NCBI GenBank assembly: GCA_963921425.1
Contig: OY992832.1
Location: 5,766,001 to 5,830,000 of the forward strand
DNA from: Dryas octopetala
Lineage: Eukaryota > Streptophyta > Magnoliopsida > Rosales > Rosaceae
Reading direction: 5' to 3'
DNA: 64,000 bases
Shown here in pieces: positions 34,217-44,470 of this stretch. Position numbers and translations under genes: made by a program. A model generated the notes under the pieces. It did no database searches. It was not told where the DNA came from and saw only the letters and a list, made by a program, of their open reading frames with translations. The number at the start of each line of letters is the position of its first letter. The stretch's first letter is position 1.

Positions 34217-35083
34217 GGAATGAGATCTGCAAGGAAATTGGGGAAAACTGAGAGGAGTGAGACGCAGAGAGGGAAAGGGACCCGACCAACTGTCTGCCAT
34301 ATTCCCGCGTCTTTCCCTACCGGCCCTTCCTTTTTTTTGGAGGGCAAATCTCTCCCAAATCCCAATCAATCTTTTCCTTTTTTTTTTTTTAAGAATATTC
34401 TAATCCACGTATTCTACCCCCACGTCAGCACCGGATTGAAGTTTAGCTAACACTAGTAAGTTGAGGACCTGAGGTAGTCATCTCAAATTCACAATCCCTC
34501 TTGTTTTGAATTTTATTTATTTATTTTTCTTCTGTTAATACTTAATATTAAATTTTTTTAAATATTAGAGAGAGGAGATTCCAACTTAGAATATGAGAAA
34601 AATATCACAAGACAATAGCTAGTTGGCAGCCCGATGGAATCATGGAAGCTTAAACCAGCTAACATGTCATGTATCAACAAAGATTTTAATACGAAACAGA
34701 AAGCTGAAGTGGCAATGGCATATTCTGAATGGTCAAATTATGTTAAACCATATTATTCTGAGTTTAGCGAGAGAAGCAAGAATTTCTTGTGCATGCAAAA
34801 ACTTCCATCAACTGGTGCATGGTGTGGTACAAGAACCAACTACACTTTGACATCACTAGTAAGTAAATTCAGTGAAAAGATACTCATCAGCATTGAAACT
34901 CAGTCTGCACTCTGCAGTGGAAACAAAATCCAGTTTTCATATAATGGGGAGAGAGAAAATTGCATTGCGACCAAGCAAATGGAAGCATTTTTGCAGCCTT
35001 TTAGGCACCTCGGTGTTTTCAACTCTACAACAAATAGAAGGCCGAATCTTACATAGACCTCATATTAAGAGTGGTAATCTTAT
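34217..35083. other. Spacer between the CofD-like gene and the next gene
   Basis: Short promoter region of the CofD-like gene, a poly-T run at about 34376-34391, then AT-rich DNA. An open frame at 34634-35056 has no recognisable protein features. The part next to 35084 should be the 3' untranslated region of the neighbour. Confidence 0.5.
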
Positions 35084-37092
35084 CTAAACAATCTCCCAAT
35101 CAGATTCGCAAAATTCATAATCTAGTGAATTAGAATTCTCAGAGAGCGTAGGTGTTGTAAAACTTTTCCTCTTCTGTTGATCAAATCTTGCATCAAGTTC
35201 CGCAGACCAATCTGTATGCTGCTCATGGTTGTGCTTCTTCAATAATCTCATTTTTGAAGCAAAAGCATCCCTAAATTTTTTCTGAGAACCAAAGGAAGAA
35301 AGAAAACAAAATATATCAGTTTTGTCGATGTGGGTAGAGAGAATGAATTTAAGGTCTCATGATGTATATCAGTAGTGTCAATCTAGCAGCTATTTAGTTT
35401 TAACTCAAATGCTCTGCTATTGCTCAATGTATTCATTTCATAGTAAACTTCATTTTCACATATTATGATCACCTTCAAGTTTTATCACAAGTTTCATGAA
35501 AGAGAGTCATACCTTGTAAGATCTGCATTTTACAGCTTCACAAGAACTGCATTGAAGTCCAGTACAATCTACTAAAATGCAACTTTCTTCAAGCTTCACC
35601 TTACCAGGTGATTGCAAAGTTTGTAAGCCTGGCTCGATAACATAATTATCCCGTTCCTCTAAAATGAAGCCATGAGATTTTTATGAAGTCAAGTTGACAG
35701 CATATACTATCTTAATATTATTACTTAAACTCTCAACGAGATTAAAGAATATATGGATGTAAAATGACAAGAAATAAATCACAGATATGCATCAAAACAG
35801 GTGCTTGCCCTCCTTGGCTGCGAAGTGAAGACTGGAGAGTTTCAAACATTTTCAAGGATCTATATGTGAAACCTAACTAGCAAGACCAGATAGTGAAGCT
35901 TCTATCTTTATTAAAGCGCTAAAAAACTGTAAATAAATGAATCCTAAGTTTCACTTAAAACTAAAAAAAAAAAAAAAAAGTAGGGCCAGATAATGTCATG
36001 ATAATTACATAACACGTTACACCTCAAAGGCAATGTAATAGGATGAATATCTGAACGAAAATCGATGAAATCATAAATTACCACTTTCTGGCAAAGACAC
36101 AGCAGACTCTGATTCATCCAAACTATCATACACTGGCAAAGACACAGCAGACTCTGATTCATCAAAACTATTGTACGGTTCAAGTCCATCAAGAGAAGGC
36201 TCTGTTGCAGGTGTGGTCAAATAGGCTGCACCGTTGTCTGGGACAACACAAAATTAGCAGAACGCATTACAAAAGAAAACACACAAATATTGGGATAATA
36301 AATATTCATATACTTACAATTTGGAATATCTGAGGTACCAGCAGGACAAGGTTCAATACCTGTCACTCTTCTCTTACAGGGTTTTACCGAATTAGCAGAA
36401 TTGGAGAATTGTTTGTCATCTGAAATATTTGAAGACATATCGACAAGGTTACTACTTCTATCCTCTGTTTCCATGAAATAGTTACACCCTCCCACATCAT
36501 CAGAGGCTGGGAATAATGTATTGGCTCCACCATCCAATTCAATTTTTTGATTTATGTGATAAACCCCATGGAGTAATGATGCAATGCTTGACTCTTTCCT
36601 GTCAGATGTCTGAAGCTGAAACTTTTTTGTCTCAATATCATCAATTTCTTCCAATGATAAACCAGAAGAAATGCTCTTAACAGATTCCACAGAACTTAAG
36701 AGGACTTCACCATCTATTGATCTTTTACAACAGTCTTCATTAGTGCCTTCTGGGGAGGCTGCATCATTAGTGTTTTGTACCAGAGATGAGTCAGAAGCTT
36801 CCCCTTCCTCTATATCTACTGAAGATTGGGGGAGTGCATCTCCTTTGAGTTCTGATTCTGAGCAAAAGTTTTTAACATTGGCACCCACTGCCTCCAACTG
36901 GATTTCAGCATGTTTAGATATATTCTGTCCAACAGAGGAATATTTAAGAAGAAGATTTAGATGCTTACCCATCAAAAACTAAAAATATACCTGCTGCATT
37001 ATTTCATCCACCTCCTGGCACATAGCTTCAAACCTCTGGTATATGTTTTCAAACCATGCTATGCCTTTATATCCAGTAAGACTGGTATCCAT
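35084..37092 (-). CDS. Plant-specific protein of unknown function, 5 coding exons
   Basis: Exons 36991-37092, 36318-36924, 36082-36237, 35513-35658 and 35084-35281 join in frame to 402 aa. The N-terminus (GYKGIAWFENIYQRFEAMC..EVDEIMQQ, then HAEIQLEAVGANVKNFCSE) and the C-terminus (YKKKFRDAFASKMRLLKKH..ESDWEIV) look like the conserved ends of an uncharacterised plant family I have seen before. The middle is acidic, Ser-rich and probably disordered. It has no signal peptide, membrane segment or known domain. Exon 3 contains an in-frame 45-bp tandem duplication. The start was chosen as the first Met in frame with the conserved N-terminus; a non-coding first exon further upstream is likely. Confidence 0.82.
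36084..36173 (-). repeat. In-frame 45-bp tandem duplication in exon 3 of the unknown gene
   Basis: The sequence ctggcaaagacacagcagac..ctgattcatc occurs twice in a row. The protein reads SFDESESAVSLPVYD then SLDESESAVSLPESG. Confidence 0.9.
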
Positions 37093-38460
37093 TTTCACCA
37101 CAAATAATTTATACTGTAATCCAACTTTCAGATGCAATTGAAGGTATAACTTTTCAACCTCCCCACTCCAAGAACTATATTAGCTGCAGTCATATAGATT
37201 GATCAGGAAAAGAACTATATTTTCTTATACCAAAAAAAAAAAAAACTATATTTTCTTGATCAAGGGAACACTAGAGCAATAGATACTATGGAAAGTAAAT
37301 GACACCGATCAGCATTTTGATATTTTGTGTCTTAGAATGCAACTATTTCTTCTTACTTCTAGTTTAATTGTAAACTACAAAAATTATGGCCTTAACACGC
37401 ACAAAACAAAAGCAAAAGCTCAGCACCCCCCCCCCCCCCACCCCAAACCAAAAACACAAAGTGTTTCTTTAAGAGTCGACCATTCTCAACTACATGGGAA
37501 CGTGGAGATTCAAATAAAGCTCGGAAGTCTCAGGACAAGTCCAAAACCAAACTTCAAATATTATTTTCAAAGGGGCATAACTCAATTACAAAAGAAAACC
37601 TTACTTCTTGATTTTCTTTTAATAAAAGTCTGTTTCTCATCAAAATAATAATAATAATAAGAACTTTCAACAAGTAACACTAAAAAACCCTCTGACCTAA
37701 AGAAAAAAATATTAAATTCTCCTAAGCCAGTTTAGTATCCACTTTATACCAAACTATATATAATTGACTCATAATAAGTTTTATTCCAAAGGAAACTGGG
37801 TTCTGTCCAAATTTACTGAAACAGTTTTTTTTTTTGTCAGAATTTAGCAACATCATCAACTTGTTGATGCCAATTTGACACTGAGTTCAGATATAGATAT
37901 CCAATGCTATATCTTTATTTACACTACAGTACATAAAATATACTATAAGATTCAAAATATTGCGTCCGTTCCCTGTTTCTCAATTCGTTCTCAGCAACCA
38001 AACACATGATAAACAGGACACCAGGAAACCCAAAATCCCAGGCAACCAAAACTAAGATAATCAGCAACCCTTAGAAATACCATGGATTGCCAAAAGCTAT
38101 ATAACAAGCAACAAACTTTAATTGATCACTGGCAACAAGGCCTCGAAGCCATCGAAAAAAACAAGCACAGTAAAGAAAACCCATGAATTTGATCACTTAC
38201 AAGTTCCAAGAATGGACGCACCGAGAAGCTAAAACCATTAGAAACCGAAAACTCCGTGCAAACCCAATTGAATTTGGGCTCAGTAGAAGCACTACAAGAT
38301 GATGAATTTTGTAAATAAAAGAGAGGTTTTGGATGGTTGGAAACAAAGAGGTCCCCTCCCTGCATTAAAACAGTTAAATAGAGAAGGACACATATTAAAA
38401 GGTTAAAGCAGAAACGGACTGGGTTTCGTGCTTCTTGTTTCATAAAAGAAAAAGGTTTCC
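37093..38460 (-). other. Probable 5' untranslated region, leader intron and promoter of the unknown gene
   Basis: No further coding exon was recognised. A poly-C run lies at about 37427-37439 and poly-A at 37233-37245. A 105-codon open frame at 38126-38443 (minus) has no recognisable features; it could overlap a non-coding first exon. Confidence 0.35.
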
Positions 38461-40971
38461 TTTAGGTTGGACCGGCTAGTTTCCTATCATGATGATTGAT
38501 GAGTATAGGACCATAGGTCCCTTATGACTCTTTGAGTCGAGTTTGACTGATTTGGTTCAGTTTGTCTCTTATGAGGTTGAACACTTTAACCGGATATAAA
38601 GATTCAGCCTCTCTCTTATTTTTATTTTATTTTATTTGAGTGTTGATATAATCGTACATTCGTACTTAGGAATGGGTTTGGTTCGGTTAAATTACAAACT
38701 GACGCTCGTTGAAATGGCTATATTTGATGCCGACACCGAACCACTAGAAGTTAGTTATCGCCAGATTGGATATCGATCGTTTTCGTTTAGTGATGGCCTA
38801 CTGCGGCTTCCTCCTCTTCTTGCACTTCTGATGCTCTACAATGTGGTGATGATGATGATGATGAAAATGATGACGATGATGGTGAAGGGTGGAAAGGAAT
38901 ATGGTGGTGTTGATAAAAAGGCATAGAAGAAGAAAAATGAGGTTGCTAGGGGCGGGAGGAGCCGTACCGTCCTCGTCAGCGTCGTGGCGGAGCAGGAATC
39001 GTCGTCCGACCACTAGGACTCGCCCTACGAACTGCTCAACCTCTGCATTGGGTCCCACTGTCTCATCTACCCCCACTCAAGACTGGCTATCAGTGAAAGA
39101 GAGGTGTCCCACTGTCTCATCTACCCTTACTCAAGACTGGCTATCAGTGAGAGAGGAGGCAGAGAGAGTGACTGTGAGAGAAGACGCAAAGAGAGATGAA
39201 GCGAAATAGTTGTCGGTTCGATATCAGTAACCGTTAGTGTGAGGAATCTACAATCGTTTTCGACGCCAAAGCTTTCGGTGCGGTTCGGTTATAAGACGGA
39301 AATCGAAATTTCACAAAAAAAAAAACAACCAAATCGATCGCTTCAGAATGGTTTGATTGTCGGTATTTTTGGTTTTGTGGGTCAAAAAACCCAACCCTAA
39401 TTCGTATTGGCCTTTATCATAAAGGTTTTTTATTTTTTCAAAGCTCTTTTTAATGCGGAATGTTGAATGCGAGAATATTGCGGGATGTCGAGCTTTATAT
39501 TCCATATTTATGTCCTACATTAAAGAAAAATTCGGTACTTAAAATTATTGCACATAATTTCACGAGTCTAAATACTAGCATGAATAACATTTGGGTTTTA
39601 AGTTTGAATATTGGTGTAATTACAAAATTTCATAACGTTGGTCTAGCATAAAGGTTCCATATATTTATCTGCGATTAAAAAAGTTATTTATCTATTTTTC
39701 ATAATAAATAAGTTTATATAATTATATCACATAAGTTAAAAGCAAATAAGATGCATTCATACGAATGGCCCAAATAAAAGGATTAATTTTCATATGTTTT
39801 CACTTTATTTTTTGGAAAATGTTTGCATTAGATGGGGACCTTTTGCGGTGAATCCTAAATTTATGAAATTTTAATATTTTAGAAAATATGATATTGTTGA
39901 TTTGCGTGGACGTTCTTGAGTCTATCGCCATAATCGTTGGATCCTATAACATCCTTTTTTTCTTTTTGGATGCACTACTTGAATCCAAAACCAAACTATT
40001 GAAAGAGCAGCAAAATTTCTTGTTGGAAATTTGGACTAGCACAGGTATCAGGGTTGGTGCTAAGAATTGTTTACATCAATGGAATATTTATCAAGGCTGC
40101 TGCTTATTTATTTTTGTTAAATGTATAGACAGTATAGGGCTGCTGCTTAGAGCATATAATGGAATATGCAGTCCTGGAACACTAACAAATGTTTCATTGC
40201 TTTCATCCCACTTAAATGATATAACTTCATTAATGCAGTAACGGAGCCAGAATTTAAGTGGTCACTTTAAATAATTGTATGGAGCAAGCTAATCCAGCTA
40301 TTGCTCACCTAATTTTTGTAGAATCATATAATATTCTAAATATGAATTAAGACAAAATGAGAACATATAAGAATTAAAGTTGCTGCAGGTGTCACATTTT
40401 TTGATTATGTTAATTTCATAATTTGAATCATATCTCCACCGCTGTTACTTTTTTACTAAATTTTAATTTTTCTAAGCAAAAGATGGAAGTAGAACATAAA
40501 CAAATTGGAACGCATCAGTAAAAGCTAAATAAATAAATTCGAAGGAACCAATGAAACAAAAGCAAACATGGGGTGAATCGGTGATATTGCAATTTTTTTA
40601 AGAGAGAAAAATAAAGTTGCAATAGACTTCTCAAGAATCGTATAGTAAATGGGCCATAATTTAGCAAGACATTTTTCTTGTTATGTGATGAAACGTAGGT
40701 GTGATGGGCTGTGGAATGTTCATTACAGGGTCCAAGCCCAACACAATTAGAGCCTACCATGCAAAGGAAGAAGCTCTATTTCAATTTTCAACCTTTATGA
40801 ATGTAGGTGGGATGTTCATATCAGGTTGAGGTCAACTTTAGACTAGAGGGTTTTGGTCGCTCTGCAAAAAATTCAAGCTGAATGACCACATTTAAAACAA
40901 ATTTTGTATCAAGGGGCTCTGTAACCAATTATTATTATTTTTTTTTAAGAACTATCAGAAATCCACTATAA
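38461..40971. other. Gene-poor AT-rich stretch
   Basis: GAT-rich low-complexity sequence lies at 38845-38885. Text around 38660-38790 and 39230-39400 (ggttcggtt, ggttataagacgg) looks like decayed transposon sequence of unknown family. No gene was supported. Confidence 0.5.
39053..39160. repeat. 54-bp tandem duplication
   Basis: tcccactgtctcatctaccc..caagactggctatcagtga occurs twice in a row (39053 and 39107) with few differences. Confidence 0.85.
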
Positions 40972-40977
40972 ACAATA

Positions 40978-41654
40978 TGTTCCCAACCTTTTTGCCCCTC
41001 TATGATAACCATATTTGTTCGTATGACTAATCATCTCGGCATAACGACAAGTCACATAAGGCTTAACATCATGTCGTTTGGGCCTAGGCCCAAAGACTAA
41101 GCCCTTCGTAGGCTCTTGGGCTCCTAGCCCTTAACCTCTTAGGCTCCGGCCCTCTAGGCTCCGGCCTCCCAGGCTCCGGCCTCATAGGCTCTGGCCTCCT
41201 AAGCTCCAGCCTCCTAGGCCCCGACCCGTGTCGACTCATTCGGACCCACGAGACAGGTGACACGTGGCGCTCCTACAGTGCGAATCATTACAAGAGACAC
41301 GTGTCATCACCGGATTGGTTGACACTCTTCCAAAGGTACTATAAGAGAGGTACCTTCTTGTCACAAAAGGGCAACTGAAATCATTATTATACTATTCACT
41401 CACTCTGCTCTCAGATCTCTCTGAACACTGACTTGAGCGTCGGAGGAGCTTTGGCCGGCACCACACCGGTGCCCTTCCCGCTCACTTTTGTGTACTTGCG
41501 CAGGGTGCTTTGGATATCATTCTCTCTCATTACTCACCAGTCGGACCCAGCTACCCGTTCCTGCCCCACTTCGACGTGTCATCCTCTCAGTGGCGGGTCA
41601 ACGGGCCTACGTGGTTCGACTCGACGTTGACTGCTTTACCATTTTTGAACATCA
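40978..41654 (+). mobile_element. Solo LTR of an LTR retrotransposon, with target-site duplication
   Basis: The 677-bp element begins TGTTCCC and ends GAACATCA. It is bounded on both sides by acaata (40972-40977 and 41655-41660). Inside are a TATA-like actataagagag at about 41340 and the text tgacttgagcgtcggagg followed by ccggcaccacaccggtgccc. Such text is usual in the R/U5 part of plant Gypsy LTRs. No internal domain or second LTR is present, so this is a solo LTR left by recombination. Confidence 0.8.
41095..41222. repeat. Short tandem repeats inside the solo LTR
   Basis: About seven degenerate units of the type taggctccggcctcc, 14-16 bp each, within the U3 part of the LTR. Confidence 0.8.
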
Positions 41655-41660
41655 ACAATA

Positions 41661-42530
41661 TTCAAAGAACACACAAAAACAAAAGGCCAAATCTTTGCCA
41701 AACCCATAAACCCCCAAACAGAAAAGAATAAAAAAGAGACAATCTCTGCAGAATTTAATCAATTTATCACTCTCAGCCTTCACAATATTCATCCAAAAGA
41801 AAAGGCAAAAGTGCTACACATATGGTAGAACTTATCCTTCTCTTTTAAATATAATTTAAATGATAAATAAAATATTTTATATTTAATCTTGGTCGTAATC
41901 GTTAATGAGTTGAATCTAGGCAAACCGCCAAACATATATAATACTAAAAAATCCTATTGGTAGGTTAATTATGTGACAAAAGTCTGATGTGGAAACTGGA
42001 AGGCAAGGACCACTTTTGCTCTTGTGTTGTTTAATTTAAATTTAGGGGTTGGAATCTTGAGAGGCTGGTTAAGGCCAAGCCATTGGAATTTGGCCCTCAT
42101 GAAGTGGTGTGGTGGGCAATTCTTCTTCACCCTCCAACTATTTTTGTCTTTGTGTGCACTCACATTTGTGGACTTTTGAGTTTCAAACATATATTTAATC
42201 ATGCCAACCAAATGCCATAAGGAGTTCATGGGTTCAAATATAAAATAAGTAAATGATTGTTGTGAAAAGAGTGGTGATCAATGGGTTTACTTATTAGTAA
42301 TATTTAATTTGTTTGCTAAATAATACTTAATAGTTTTTTTTTTTTGGCCACTAAATAATTGCTAATAGTTATGAAGAAATAAAATGTAAGTTATTTCTCT
42401 TGCATTTTTTTTTCCTCTTTATTGAGCTGCCAACTTTGAATATCTTAACCTTCCTAAGAGGCTAAGAACAATAATGGCAGAGCAAAATGGGAAAAATCAT
42501 GTGCCATATTGTGTGTTCGTATTTGATGTC

Positions 42531-42531
<1 letters not shown>
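41661..42531. other. AT-rich spacer
   Basis: No gene, RNA or structured repeat recognised. Confidence 0.4.

Positions 42532-42569
<38 letters not shown>
42532..42569. repeat. (ATT)n microsatellite
   Basis: About 12 consecutive tta/att units. Confidence 0.95.
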
Positions 42570-42570
<1 letters not shown>

Positions 42571-42688
42571 ATGTCTGTATTTTATGTCTTAACAGCATAA
42601 TTAACCAAAAATAATGTTATTATAACCATAAACACAATAGTAACACAAAAATAGAAGCAGATTCTATTTCGACATATTACATGCCTTT

Positions 42689-42791
42689 TTTTTTTTTAAG
42701 TACAGGAAAGGGGGGAGGGTTTGAACCCGGATGTGAAGAGGGAAGCTATTATCCTCAGTCGACTAGGCCAATCCCATTTCAGTGATTTCAC
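42689..42791 (-). mobile_element. Short tRNA-derived SINE with long target-site duplication
   Basis: On the minus strand the element has an A-box-like TGGCCTAGTCGACTGAGG, a B-box-like GGGTTCAAACCC about 40 bases further, and ends in a poly-A tail (poly-T at about 42686-42697 on the plus strand). It is flanked by a perfect 19-bp direct repeat (cgacatattacatgccttt, 42670-42688 and 42792-42810), the hallmark of LINE-driven insertion. At about 100 bp it is small for a SINE, so it could be a truncated or minimal member. Confidence 0.75.
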
Positions 42792-42810
42792 CGACATATT
42801 ACATGCCTTT

Positions 42811-43890
42811 CGTTTTTGGCCTTTGACATATTCCATGCCTTAATACAACATGAATCATCAGTTCATCACCGACCATGCAAAAGGCATGCGTTTTTTGCGC
42901 TTCTTTTGCTCACTGAAGGATTTAAAAACAAAAAACAAAAAAAATCCTACTCCTACAGTCCTACCACCATATTTCCAGAATCTCAAAGTTTTAAGATTCT
43001 TTATCACCTAAAGATACCATATGCAAGGTTTAAACTATGGTTAGCACATTTTATTTACATGCATTATAAGAACTTATAATGTTATTTTTATACAGTTTTT
43101 AAGGAAATTGCATTATTTTATATGACATGACTAGCAATATGTTTTGTCATATATGTATAAGTGAAATATATGATATATGCCGTATAAGTATATAACTAAT
43201 CATATCTTAAAATAAAATAAAAGTAAATTAGTAAAAAGTTATAAAAAATTGTAAGTTTCACTCATAAACTTATGTAAAAGATTTATTTATTTTTAAGTCA
43301 CAATGAGTGGCTTAAAACTAAATTTTTTTTCCTGATGCTGTATGTAACTTTCACATAGTTACACTTTATTTTGTTATGATTGTTATGATGCAGTATGTAA
43401 AGAGTTATAATTTATTTTTATTATGATGCAAAATGTAATTTTTGTAGAGTTACACTTTATAATTTCATAAAATTACACTTTGTTAAATGATGTAATATTA
43501 TTTTAAAATTTAAGTATTTAAAGTTTAGGTTTTATGACTTCATATTTAGAATTTTAGGGCTTTAATCCTAAATTTAAAAAACTAAATAAACTCTAAACAC
43601 TCAAAATAATGCAAAATAAAAAAGAAAAACTAAAATTTGGGTATGTTTGAGTTCGAATAGTATTAAATGCTTCATACTTCAATTTTTTTTAATTGTAGCT
43701 TAAAATATTTTTTATGGCTTAAAAATAAATAAATTAGAAAATTTAGATTTATGATTAAAAAATTTTGTATGCTGTGACTTATTAATAAAAAACTCTAAAA
43801 TAATTGCATAAAAAAATTAAACATTTTTTATTTTATAAACTATTGCTATTTGTTGGCTAAAAAAAAACTATTGCTATTTAATATTTTATA
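42811..43890. other. AT-rich region upstream of the bHLH gene
   Basis: Very AT-rich DNA with repeated gatgcagtatgtaa/gatgcaaaatgtaa and agttacacttta words around 43330-43490. No gene recognised. Confidence 0.4.
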
Positions 43891-43894
43891 CTAT

Positions 43895-43903
43895 TATATA
43901 TAT
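43895..43903 (+). promoter_or_regulatory. Possible TATA box of the bHLH gene
   Basis: TATATATAT followed by a CT-rich leader; if used, the 5' leader would be about 540 bases. Confidence 0.4.
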
Positions 43904-44252
43904 GGTGGGACTTGGTGCCCCTCCATCTCAAACTCCCCAAAACATTTGTGCTAATCTCTTCTGCTGCCTAAAAAACTCACTTCTTCATCTTCCAAACTCT
44001 CGGTGAACCATTAGCCTTTGACTCTCTGTCTGCCTTTTCTTCTCCATCTTCATCGAAAACCCAACAAAGTTTACACCTTTCACGTAGCATCAAACTCTTT
44101 CCCAAGGACCCCAGTTCCCAAAACTCTCTCCTTTTTACTCTTTTTGTTTTGCCCTTTTCGAAAATCCTCGACTTCAAGACCATGAGGAAGAAAATGTGGA
44201 TGTTTTCTAACTGATCACCTCCTCCAAACCCCCAACCCTTGTCTTTTGCGTA

Positions 44253-44432
44253 ATGGAAGGTATGACCAAACCCACAAGAAGTGTCACCGCCACCACCAGC
44301 ACAGCCTCCATAATCAACACCTTGCTGAGCAACAAAGCTGGTGCACAAAGCTTCCCTCTTTCAAAGCTCTCTTTCTGGTTCGCCCCAACGACTCGCCCAC
44401 CTGGTCTACTCTTCTCCAGCTTTGGTTCATAG
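44253..44432 (+). other. Possible upstream open reading frame of the bHLH gene
   Basis: An ATG opens 59 codons (MEGMTKPTRS..LFSSFGS) and stops at TAG 38 bases before the main ATG. It has no recognisable domain. If the transcript begins near 43930 it would be the sort of uORF that lowers translation of the main frame. Its presence in the mRNA is inferred. Confidence 0.45.
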
Positions 44433-44470
44433 GTTTTGGGTATCGAAGACTTTGAAAAAAAATAAAAAGA

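Noticed and set aside
34634-35056. 140-codon plus-strand frame
   Set aside because: No domain, overlaps the likely 3' end of the unknown gene, and no splice or promoter context.
38126-38443. Additional N-terminal exon of the unknown gene
   Set aside because: No in-frame link to the conserved N-terminus at 37092; a non-coding leader is more likely.
41433-41731. Plus-strand frames at 41433-41731
   Set aside because: They lie within and just past the solo LTR and have no protein features.
42700-42760. A tRNA gene
   Set aside because: A and B box-like motifs are present, but there is no cloverleaf or acceptor stem, and the poly-A tail and target duplication show a SINE.
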